DNA from: CAYHZL01 sp964361075
GTDB lineage: Bacteria; Bacteroidota; Ignavibacteria; UBA10030; UBA8401
DNA: 18,407 bases
Reading direction: 5' to 3'
NCBI GenBank assembly: GCA_964361075.1
Contig: CAYHZL010000052.1
Span: 1 to 18,407 of the forward strand
Made by a program: the position numbers and the translations under genes. The notes under the pieces are model-generated. The model ran no database searches. It worked only from the letters and a program-made list of their open reading frames with translations, and had not been told where the DNA came from. The first letter of the stretch is position 1; the number at the start of each line of letters is the position of its first letter. Shown here in pieces: positions 1 through 6,289 of the stretch.

Positions 1-105
1 CTGTCAACATCAGCGTTATCCGTGTTCTATTATTCTTTAAATCGTTCTTTTTTCTTATAAAAGTTGAACTTTGCGTAACATCAGTTAATAACTAATTGTG
101 AAAGT

Positions 106-139
106 AAGCCCGATTTCTTTCTGAAGCCGGGCTTTTTTA
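106..139 (+). terminator. Intrinsic terminator of a gene upstream of the window
   Basis: AAGCCCG (106-112) pairs with CGGGCTT (128-134) across a 15-base loop, and the right arm runs into TTTTTT (133-138). It sits ahead of the first gene with no intact ORF before it, so it most likely ends a plus-strand gene lying left of the window. Bases 1-105 show nothing else I recognise. Confidence 0.7.
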
Positions 140-213
140 TTTTCATTTTATTTAAACTACTTTTTTTTTCACGAAAAAATATCCTTACATTAAAAATGAA
201 AGGAAACAACTTT

Positions 214-3200
214 ATGAAAAAATTCTTATTTGTTACTGCATTCTCACTCTTTTTTTCTTTCCAAACATCCGCGCAATCTTTAGATATTTCCGGTTATAAA
301 ATTGTTCAGGCAAACGCTTCATTAACTATTACACTTCCGGCTGGAACAACAATCGAACCCGGTGGCTACCTCATCGTTGCTCGTAACGCAACCAAAGCAT
401 CATTCGAATCATTTTGGGCAACAACATTAGCGGCAAATGTTGGTTTCATAAATGGAACAGATGTAATAAAAGGCAATGGTTTTCCAACAATAAACGGCGA
501 TGAAATATATACTCTGCAAAATGCTGCAAGCGCTGTGTTAGATGGTCCTACGGTTGCAATGCTTGCAAACCCGGCTGCGCAATCTTTACGGCGCGTTAAT
601 GCAAGCGCGGCGGCAAATCTGGAAGCAAGTTGGATTCGTGCTGCTGCCACAACAGGAAATCCGGGAACAGGAATGACAAACACCGCAACCGGCAAACTCA
701 TCATCAGTGAGTTTTCGGATGCCTCTACATTCGCCAACGAATTTGTTGAGTTGTATTATGATGCGACTCCGTCTGCCAAAGGAGCGGGCATTGGTCTGCT
801 TACGCCAACGAGATGGAAATTTTCAACACCGACTGATCTTCAATTAGTAATTAAATCTGCAACTGACACAATACGCGGGATGAAGATTGAAAAAATTCCC
901 GTGTTAAAAAGCAGCAACACTGCAATCACTGTTGTTCCGAATACTGTATCACTTACATTTTCGGGTGATACGATATCGTTATCAAACTTTGCTCTTGGCG
1001 CTGCTGATAGTCTTATTCTCACAATGTCGGGTGTTACTGCTGCTGATACGACGGATGAATTTGTATTTAAAATAAGCAGCAGTAAAGACGGCGTTACATA
1101 TTTGCCAATTCAAACAAATCCGAAGATGCTTGTGTATGGTTCGCCGCGTCCATTAAGCGTTGTAAAAAGAAAAGAATCAAACGGTCTGCATTCTCTTCTT
1201 GGAAAATGGACAGTTGTGCGCGGAGTTATTACAGTAGCAAACGAATTTGGTGGACCTTCTTATTTGCAGGATGCAACTACGGGAATGGCGTTGTTCGATT
1301 CCAGCGTTTCGAACAACGTGCAACGAGGCGATGGTGTTGTATTGCTCGGTCTTGTTGCGCCGTACAACGAACTTTTCGAATTAACACCGTGTACTATTCT
1401 CGAAAAAATAAGTGAAGGAAATAATTTTGATACACTCACGGTGAGCATTCCTCAAATAAAATTACAAACAGCAGCAGAGCCGTACGAAAGCAGAATGGTT
1501 CGTATCAATAATATTACAAGTGTCATCACAACAACAGGAGCACCTGCGTCTGCATGGAATACAACCGGTTCCGGTTCAAATTATAAATTGATTGCCGGCA
1601 ACGATACTCTTGAAATCCGCATCAGCTCACGCACTAATCTTGCCAACCTGCCTATTCCAAATGGAAAGTTTGATGTTGTCGGCGCACTCGGACAATTTTT
1701 AACGAGTTATCAAATTCTCCCACGCTCGTATCAAGATATTATTGTAGAAGGTGCTGGTCCCCGCATTACTTCTGTTGTTCCGTACGAATCAAATATTACT
1801 CCGACTAATGTAACATTTAATTGGACAACTGATGTGGCTGGAACTTCAACTGTGAATTACGGAAAAACTACATACACAGGTACGGTTTCGGATACGAACA
1901 AAGTTACAAACCACAGCGTAACGGTGAGCGGATTACAATCCGCTACTTTGTATAATGTTCGGATCGGTTCTGCGAATGATGCAGGCGCAACATACACCGC
2001 AAATTATATTGTCTCAACCTCATCGCAAAATTCGAGTGGACAAGTGAATGTCTATTTTAGTAAAAGTGTAAAGACAACTCTTTCGCGCGGCGAGAATGCA
2101 CAGACAGCAGACCTTTCTTCAAAGGTTATTAGCCGTATGAATGCAGCAACATATTCAATTGATGTTGCGCTATATAGTTTGAGCGGAACTGTCGGAGCAA
2201 ATATTGCAAACGCTCTTATTGCAGCAAAAAGTCGCGGAGTAAAAGTTCGTGTCATCGGCGAAAAAGATAACCAATCAACTGCGCCGTGGTCAACATTAAA
2301 GAACGGCGGCATCACAGTTATTGATGATGGTTTCGATGCGACAAATGCCGGTGCCGGATTAATGCATAACAAGTTCATCGTCATTGATAATCAGGATACG
2401 ACAAGCGAAACTGATGATTGGGTTTTTGTAGGTTCATGGAATGCGACTGATCCCGGAACAAATAACGACGCGCAAAATATTGCTGAGATTCAAGACAAGG
2501 CGTTGGCAAATGCGTACACAGTTGAATTCAGTGAGATGTGGGGAAGTACTACTGAAACGCCGGATGCAGCGAACTCGCGATTCGGTGCGCGAAAGTATGA
2601 CAACACTCCGCATTATTTTGTTCTGAAAGGAATGCCGGTTGAATTGTATTTCAGTCCATCCGATCGAACAACAAGTCAACTTATCAAGACTGTGAACAAA
2701 GCAAAAAGTTCTGTGAACTTTGCATTGTTAACTTTTACACGAAATGATATTGCGACTGCGTTGATTTCGAAAAAACAAGCCGGAATTAAAATTCATGGTT
2801 TGATGGATAATAGAACTGATCAGGGTTCGGTATTTGATACACTTGTCGCACGAGGGCTTGATGTTCGTTTGAAAGGTACAGCGCTGACCGGATTGCTTCA
2901 TCATAAATATGGAATTATTGATGCCGATGGAAATGCTTCGCAACAGTATGTTATTACCGGTTCACATAACTGGAGCGGTTCAGCAGAAACATCGAATAAT
3001 GAAAACACTCTAATCTTCCAAAGCCCGCGTTTGGCAAATTTATATTTGCAGGAATTTGCCGCACGCTATCAGGAAGCAGGCGGAACAGATGTGCTGATGA
3101 GTGTAGAAAAAATAAATAATGAGATTCCGGGTTCGTACAGTCTATCGCAAAATTACCCGAACCCGTTCAACCCTTCTACAACAATTCAATTTCAAATTCC

Positions 3201-3432
3201 CCTCTCCCTTAATCCCTCTCCCAGTGGGAGAGGGGAAGGGGTGAGGGTATCATTAAAAGTGTACGATGTTCTTGGAAGAGAAGTTGCAACGTTGGTGAAT
3301 GGAAACCAGAATGCAGGTTTGTATACTTATCAATTTTCAACTTCTCAATATCAATTGAGCAGCGGTCTGTATTTTTATAAACTGCAAGCCGGTTCGTTTA
3401 CTTCGGTAAAAAAAATGATGCTGATAAAATGA
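214..3432 (+). CDS. Secreted phospholipase-D-like (two HKD motifs) protein with T9SS sorting domain
   Basis: 1072-aa exported protein. The start is placed at the second ATG (214) because GAAAGGA (198-204) is a well-spaced ribosome site and the protein then opens with a clean signal peptide (MKKFLF...QTSA, then Q). Residues about 20-110 and 160-200 resemble lamin-tail-like beta domains (PGGYLIVA; LIISEF...EFVELYY). About 330-500 looks like an OB/beta region, and about 515-600 a fibronectin-III-like domain. Two PLD modules follow. The first has H718-N-K-F-I-V-I-D725 followed by GSWN; the second has H896-H-K-Y-G-I-I-D903 followed by GSHNW. With both HKD motifs intact, one polypeptide could form the usual two-motif active site and cleave phosphodiesters (DNA or phospholipid). 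The substrate cannot be told from sequence. A T9SS type A domain begins near residue 975 (NYPNPFNPSTTI) and carries an in-frame palindromic repeat (PLSLNPSPSGRGEG). The stop codon lies in a long inverted repeat. A secreted endonuclease is an alternative to a phospholipase. Confidence 0.88.
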   Translation: MKKFLFVTAFSLFFSFQTSAQSLDISGYKIVQANASLTITLPAGTTIEPGGYLIVARNATKASFESFWATTLAANVGFINGTDVIKGNGFPTINGDEIYTLQNAASAVLDGPTVAMLANPAAQSLRRVNASAAANLEASWIRAAATTGNPGTGMTNTATGKLIISEFSDASTFANEFVELYYDATPSAKGAGIGLLTPTRWKFSTPTDLQLVIKSATDTIRGMKIEKIPVLKSSNTAITVVPNTVSLTFSGDTISLSNFALGAADSLILTMSGVTAADTTDEFVFKISSSKDGVTYLPIQTNPKMLVYGSPRPLSVVKRKESNGLHSLLGKWTVVRGVITVANEFGGPSYLQDATTGMALFDSSVSNNVQRGDGVVLLGLVAPYNELFELTPCTILEKISEGNNFDTLTVSIPQIKLQTAAEPYESRMVRINNITSVITTTGAPASAWNTTGSGSNYKLIAGNDTLEIRISSRTNLANLPIPNGKFDVVGALGQFLTSYQILPRSYQDIIVEGAGPRITSVVPYESNITPTNVTFNWTTDVAGTSTVNYGKTTYTGTVSDTNKVTNHSVTVSGLQSATLYNVRIGSANDAGATYTANYIVSTSSQNSSGQVNVYFSKSVKTTLSRGENAQTADLSSKVISRMNAATYSIDVALYSLSGTVGANIANALIAAKSRGVKVRVIGEKDNQSTAPWSTLKNGGITVIDDGFDATNAGAGLMHNKFIVIDNQDTTSETDDWVFVGSWNATDPGTNNDAQNIAEIQDKALANAYTVEFSEMWGSTTETPDAANSRFGARKYDNTPHYFVLKGMPVELYFSPSDRTTSQLIKTVNKAKSSVNFALLTFTRNDIATALISKKQAGIKIHGLMDNRTDQGSVFDTLVARGLDVRLKGTALTGLLHHKYGIIDADGNASQQYVITGSHNWSGSAETSNNENTLIFQSPRLANLYLQEFAARYQEAGGTDVLMSVEKINNEIPGSYSLSQNYPNPFNPSTTIQFQIPLSLNPSPSGRGEGVRVSLKVYDVLGREVATLVNGNQNAGLYTYQFSTSQYQLSSGLYFYKLQAGSFTSVKKMMLIK
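3199..3248. repeat. REP-like palindrome inserted in frame in the sorting domain
   Basis: C/T-rich then G/A-rich palindrome. CCCTCTCCC (3214-3222) pairs with GGGAGAGGG (3226-3234), and the flanking CCCCTCTCCCTT / AAGGGGTGAGGG arms extend the hairpin imperfectly. It lies wholly inside the gene at 214-3432 and is read as PLSLNPSPSGRGEGVRV. Compared with the sorting domain of the gene at 3609, it adds about 11 residues between two otherwise matching strands. The left arm of the same element recurs at 18389-18407. Confidence 0.85.
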
Positions 3433-3458
3433 TTCGACGCGGCGAATCATTTTATCAG
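3421..3458. repeat. Long inverted repeat overlapping the stop codon (GATTCGnCGCGGCGAATC family)
   Basis: The 16-base arm CTGATAAAATGATTCG (3421-3436) is matched by CGAATCATTTTATCAG (3443-3458) around a 6-base loop. The last codons and the TGA of the upstream gene are part of the left arm. No U-run follows, so it is not a standard intrinsic terminator, although it could protect the mRNA 3' end. Its core, GATTCG..CGCGGCGAATC, is shared with the palindromes at 3527-3546 and 5691-5718. Confidence 0.8.
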
Positions 3459-3470
3459 CGCGTTGTTTGC

Positions 3471-3491
3471 GTCCCGCGCGGTTTGCGGGAC
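3471..3491. repeat. GC-rich hairpin
   Basis: GTCCCGC (3471-3477) and GCGGGAC (3485-3491) form a 7-bp stem with a 7-base loop, immediately after the inverted repeat at the stop codon. There is no T tract. It may be part of a composite repeat with its neighbours. Confidence 0.5.
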
Positions 3492-3526
3492 TGTTAACAA
3501 AGTAAGATTTGTCATTTTTCACAAAC

Positions 3527-3556
3527 TGATTCGCCGCGGCGAATCACTTGAAGTGA
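3527..3556. repeat. Perfect 20-bp palindrome, GATTCGCCGCGGCGAATC family, plus abutting 13-bp palindrome
   Basis: TGATTCGCCGCGGCGAATCA (3527-3546) is a perfect palindrome. It overlaps TCACTTGAAGTGA (3544-3556), another perfect inverted repeat. This is the second copy of the GATTCGCCG family in the window and lies 52 bp ahead of the next start codon. Confidence 0.75.
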
Positions 3557-3608
3557 TGACATCAGTACGCTATCAATCCATTATTTCAACTAACTTATAG
3601 GAGGTCTT

Positions 3609-5444
3609 ATGAAACGTTTTCTTCTTTTCTTCGTTGTCTTCGGTTCCATAGCAATGGCACAAACAGGACCAGGAGGTGTTGGAAAAACAGATGGCACCAG
3701 TTCCCTAAAACTCTGGCTCGATGCAGCAGATGCCACTTCAAAATCGCTGAACAGTACGACTGTATCACAATGGAGCGACAAGAGCGGTAACACAAACCAT
3801 GGCACACAAGGTACAGCCAACAAACAACCGACGAATAATGTAACGGGTATTAATTCTCGCGAAACAATTACCTTTGACGGCGTCAACGACGTTTTTAACT
3901 TACCGAACAATTCAGTGTTAACCAATAATGCACCATGTACCTTCTTTTGCCTGGTGAAGCCAGCAAACCTTACGGGCTACCGAGTTATTTATTGCGCTGG
4001 TGCTGGCGGAGGCTATACAGCATTTGAAACAAATGGCAACAAACTCAACTATTATGATGCCGCAGATGCCCTTCATACTGCAGATGGGATTACAGCACTG
4101 AGTACCGGAACGTCTTACATCTATGATGCAAATTTGACCGCTGGTACTGGGACGGCAATACTGACCATGAATTTAAATGGCGGGAACGAAATTACATCTT
4201 CTGCAACCACGTACGGAAGTGCAATCGGGGTTGGGAATCCTGAAAGAACAATAGGAGGATCGGCTTCGAATACTTCGTTATGGAATGGCGAAATTGGAGA
4301 GGTGATTATATACAATGTAAAACTTAATTCTGCCGAAAGGATTATTGTTGGAAGCTATCTTGGAGCGAAATGGAACATTTCCTTTTCTGGAACTAAATAT
4401 GGCGGAGGTTCAACGTATGGTAACAACGTTATCGGCATCGGTAAAGAATCCGATGGTGTTGCAGGTGCTTCCCAGAATGGCGCACTTGTGCTAACGCAGG
4501 GCGGCACATTCAACGCGGGCGATTATCTTTTGGCTGGTCACAACAATGGAACTGGTCTGACGACATCTGATGTGGTCAGTTCTGTAACGAAGCGTTGGTC
4601 AAGAATTTGGTATTTTGACAAAACAAGTTCTTCGACATACACTCTGAAAATCGCATTTGATTTCGGGGATTATGCCGGAGGAACGCCGACTACGGCAACA
4701 AACTACCGACTCCTCTATCGCAGCGGCACAAGCGGCAATTTCTCTGAGACAACTGTTACTGGAACAAGCATTGTGAATACAGATCAAGTTGAATTCTCTG
4801 CTAATGCCAACGATATTGCTGACGGATACTATACACTCGGTACGACAAACGAAGGAGCCTCACCGCTACCGGTGGAGTTGGTTTCGTTTAGTGCATCACC
4901 GAAAGGAAACACTGTTGAACTACAATGGAACACAGCGACGGAAGTGAATAATTACGGGTTTGAAGTTGAAAGAAGTGAAAATTTAAAAGTGAAAAGTGGG
5001 AAGTGGGAAAAGATAAGTTTCGTTGAAGGCGTGGGAACTTCCAATACGCCAAAAGAATATTCATACACAGAAAAAGATATTCCTGCGGGAAAATATTCTT
5101 ACAGACTCAAGCAAATTGACCGCGACGGAAAATTTGAATACTCGAAATCTGTGCAGGTGGAAATTGCTGTTCCTCATATGCTGATGCTTTCACAGAATTA
5201 TCCGAACCCGTTCAACCCGACTACAGTGATCAGTTATCAGTTACCAGTGAGCAATCACGTATCATTAAAAGTCTATGATGTGCTTGGAAGAGAAGTTGCT
5301 ACATTGATAAATGGAAATCAGAATGCAGGTTCATATACTTATCAATTTTCAACTTCTCAATATCAATTGAGCAGCGGTTTATACTTTTACAGACTGCAAG
5401 CCGGTTCGTTTACTTCGGTAAGAAAGATGATGCTGACGAAGTAA
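3609..5444 (+). CDS. Secreted LamG/concanavalin-A-like protein with T9SS sorting domain
   Basis: 611-aa exported protein. The start is fixed by a near-perfect ribosome site, AGGAGGT (3599-3605), and by a signal peptide (MKRFLLFFVVFGSIAMA, then Q). Residues about 30-220 fit the LamG/concanavalin-A-like jelly-roll often found in Bacteroidota surface proteins: SLKLWLDAAD, WSDKSGN, ITFDGVNDVF, and GEIGEVIIYN...SAERIIVGSYLGAKW. About 230-400 is a conserved beta-rich module common in such proteins (GIGKESDG, LAGHNNG, RIWYFDKT). About 420-510 is a fibronectin-III-like domain (PVELVSFSA...VELQWNTATEVNNYGFEVERS). The T9SS type A domain starts at N530 (NYPNPFNPTT) and runs to the end. It likely binds glycan or adheres at the cell surface; no catalytic motif was seen. 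The last ~180 bases are almost identical to the end of the gene at 214-3432. A run of AAGTGAAAAGTGGG-type sequence encodes an odd NLKVKSGK stretch near residue 460. Confidence 0.88.
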   Translation: MKRFLLFFVVFGSIAMAQTGPGGVGKTDGTSSLKLWLDAADATSKSLNSTTVSQWSDKSGNTNHGTQGTANKQPTNNVTGINSRETITFDGVNDVFNLPNNSVLTNNAPCTFFCLVKPANLTGYRVIYCAGAGGGYTAFETNGNKLNYYDAADALHTADGITALSTGTSYIYDANLTAGTGTAILTMNLNGGNEITSSATTYGSAIGVGNPERTIGGSASNTSLWNGEIGEVIIYNVKLNSAERIIVGSYLGAKWNISFSGTKYGGGSTYGNNVIGIGKESDGVAGASQNGALVLTQGGTFNAGDYLLAGHNNGTGLTTSDVVSSVTKRWSRIWYFDKTSSSTYTLKIAFDFGDYAGGTPTTATNYRLLYRSGTSGNFSETTVTGTSIVNTDQVEFSANANDIADGYYTLGTTNEGASPLPVELVSFSASPKGNTVELQWNTATEVNNYGFEVERSENLKVKSGKWEKISFVEGVGTSNTPKEYSYTEKDIPAGKYSYRLKQIDRDGKFEYSKSVQVEIAVPHMLMLSQNYPNPFNPTTVISYQLPVSNHVSLKVYDVLGREVATLINGNQNAGSYTYQFSTSQYQLSSGLYFYRLQAGSFTSVRKMMLTK

Positions 5445-5451
5445 ATATAGA

Positions 5452-5473
5452 GTTCCAAACTCCGTTTGGGAAC
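5452..5473. repeat. Palindromic repeat GTTCCAAACTC/GTTTGGGAAC, copy 1
   Basis: GTTCC-AAAC pairs with GTTTGGGAAC, making a near-perfect 22-bp palindrome 8 bp after the stop codon of the LamG gene. Its partner lies at 5532-5554. Confidence 0.75.
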
Positions 5474-5505
5474 GTTGAAAGTGCGAAACTCTGTTTCTTC
5501 AATTT

Positions 5506-5522
5506 GCGAAGTGGAACTTCGC
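5506..5522. repeat. Short hairpin between the two palindromes
   Basis: GCGAAGT (5506-5512) and ACTTCGC (5516-5522) form a perfect 7-bp stem with a GGA loop. It lies midway between the two GTTCCCAAAC palindromes and may belong to the same composite element (5452-5554). Confidence 0.55.
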
Positions 5523-5531
5523 TTACATTGT

Positions 5532-5554
5532 GTTCCCAAACAGAGTTTGGGAAC
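5532..5554. repeat. Palindromic repeat GTTCCCAAAC...GTTTGGGAAC, copy 2
   Basis: GTTCCCAAAC (5532-5541) and GTTTGGGAAC (5545-5554) are a perfect 10-bp inverted repeat with a 3-base centre. With the copy at 5452 it brackets a 102-bp composite element. Confidence 0.8.
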
Positions 5555-5596
5555 AAGATAAAAATCTTTAAGACTTCAGCAGTTTTTCCACAAACA

Positions 5597-5640
5597 AAAA
5601 GAGCGACTCACCACGCGTGGTAAGTCGCTCTTTTATTTTT
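5597..5640 (+). terminator. Intrinsic terminator after the LamG gene (repeat family shared with 10354-10400)
   Basis: AAAAGAGCGACT...ACCACG pairs with CGTGGT..AGTCGCTCTTTT, a long stem with one mismatch pair, followed by TTTTATTTTT. Both flanks are A/T tracts, so it can work in either direction. The sequence from TTCCACAAA through the hairpin is repeated at 10344-10400. Confidence 0.85.
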
Positions 5641-5690
5641 ACAAACTATAGCCCCGAAGGGATGGAGACTGTGTCAAAAGTAGAATCGTC

Positions 5691-5718
5691 ATGCTGATTC
5701 GCCGTGGCGAATCAGCAT
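5691..5718. repeat. Inverted repeat, GATTCGCCGTGGCGAATC family, copy 3
   Basis: ATGCTGATTCGCC (5691-5703) and GGCGAATCAGCAT (5706-5718) are perfect 13-base arms with a 2-base centre. The core matches the palindromes at 3421-3458 and 3527-3546. Confidence 0.8.
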
Positions 5719-5749
5719 CTTTGAAAATTTTCTAATTTCACCAATGTAG

Positions 5750-5770
5750 ATTCCGAAGCAAGTTCGGAAT
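5750..5770. repeat. Interspersed hairpin ATTCCGAA-GCAAG-TTCGGAAT
   Basis: Perfect 8-bp arms (5750-5757 and 5763-5770) around GCAAG. It resembles dispersed TCATTCCGAACTTG-type repeats that I know from many bacterial genomes. It probably forms one composite repeat with 5691-5718. Confidence 0.6.
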
Positions 5771-5807
5771 GAAGGTTTTTGTATCTGTAGCAGTTGATGT
5801 CACGTAT

Positions 5808-5842
5808 AAAACGTCTGACACGCTCTTAGTGTCTGACGTTTT
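5808..5842. repeat. Hairpin 1 of a tandem pair with GTCWGAC centre
   Basis: AAAACGTCTGACAC (5808-5821) pairs with GTGTCTGACGTTTT (5829-5842) over a 7-base loop, with a single mismatch in the GTCTGAC core. Confidence 0.65.
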
Positions 5843-5850
5843 GGTGTAAA

Positions 5851-5884
5851 GATGTCAGACGACTGGAAAGCGTCGTCAGACATC
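5851..5884. repeat. Hairpin 2 of a tandem pair with GTCWGAC centre
   Basis: GATGTCAGACGAC (5851-5863) pairs with GTCGTCAGACATC (5872-5884) over an 8-base loop. The single mismatch falls at the same place in the GTCAGAC core as in the hairpin at 5808-5842, so the two are related units 8 bp apart. Confidence 0.65.
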
Positions 5885-6045
5885 CGTTTGCACTGACGTT
5901 GATGACTGAAAAAATACCACTTGATTTTTTTATAAAATGTTGTTACTGTGCTCGCGTAGGATTTATGGGAAACAATTGCGCCAGTTTTTTTTGCACATCA
6001 GTTTTTGGCTGACTTTGAAAAGCAAAAACTTTGTTAAAATTTTGT
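5885..6045. other. AT-rich spacer with no recognisable gene or repeat
   Basis: I see no coding frame, hairpin or repeat that I can support here. The stretch contains poly-T runs and leads into the promoter at 6046. Confidence 0.5.
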
Positions 6046-6074
6046 TTGACTCTTAAATTATTTCTTGCTAAAAT
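6046..6074 (+). promoter_or_regulatory. Sigma-70-type promoter, TTGACT-17-TAAAAT
   Basis: TTGACT (6046-6051), a 17-base spacer and TAAAAT (6069-6074) differ from the housekeeping consensus by one base in each hexamer at ideal spacing. Transcription would start near 6081, just before the inverted repeats at 6089-6146, and would run through the microsatellite at 6174-6228. This is the best canonical promoter I found in the window. Confidence 0.55.
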
Positions 6075-6088
6075 TCCGCCAGATTAAA

Positions 6089-6146
6089 TTAGCGGGAGCA
6101 ATTACGTGGTGAGTTCGCTCGGAGGAAACAAGGTAATTGTGGCTAA
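6089..6146 (+). ncRNA. Candidate structured RNA element (nested three-stem fold)
   Basis: Three nested stems can be drawn. The outer one is TTAGC (6089-6093) with GCTAA (6142-6146). The middle one is CAATTAC (6099-6105) with GTAATTG (6133-6139). The apical one is GAG-TTCG-CTC (6111-6120), closed by a stable UUCG loop. An unpaired purine-rich GGAGGAAACAAG lies on the 3' side of the apical loop. It begins just after the predicted start of the promoter at 6046. I do not recognise a riboswitch or ribozyme family. It could be a leader element or a small RNA, or the pairing could be chance. Confidence 0.35.
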
Positions 6147-6173
6147 GCCATCACTTCGTGAAGCAAAATTGTT

Positions 6174-6228
6174 CTAATCTAATCTAATCTAATCTAATCT
6201 AATCTAATCTAATCTAATCTAATCTAAT
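6174..6228. repeat. Pentanucleotide microsatellite (CTAAT)11
   Basis: Eleven perfect tandem copies of CTAAT. The unit is not a multiple of three, which is the form that changes copy number by slipped-strand mispairing. It lies in the predicted transcript from the promoter at 6046 and upstream of the ORFs at 6290 and 6499. Confidence 0.95.
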
Positions 6229-6243
6229 TTTATAGATTTTTTT
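6221..6243 (+). terminator. Possible weak terminator at the end of the microsatellite
   Basis: AATCTA (6221-6226, the last repeat unit) can pair with TAGATT (6233-6238) over a 6-base loop, followed by a run of T. The stem is all-AT except for one pair, so it would be weak. It uses the repeat itself as its left arm. Confidence 0.3.
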
Positions 6244-6289
6244 CTCTGTTTAGTAATAGAAAGCACGGCTTTCCAAGTTTTTTACTCCA

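Noticed and set aside
196..213. Upstream ATG start for the PLD-like gene
   Set aside because: The ribosome site GAAAGGA overlaps this ATG and fits the ATG at 214. The signal peptide is also cleaner from 214.
366..737. 123-aa minus-strand ORF under the PLD-like gene
   Set aside because: Shadow of a well-supported plus-strand gene with signal peptide and domains; no independent support.
6174..6228. CRISPR-like array
   Set aside because: Perfect 5-bp tandem units without spacers are a microsatellite, not a CRISPR.
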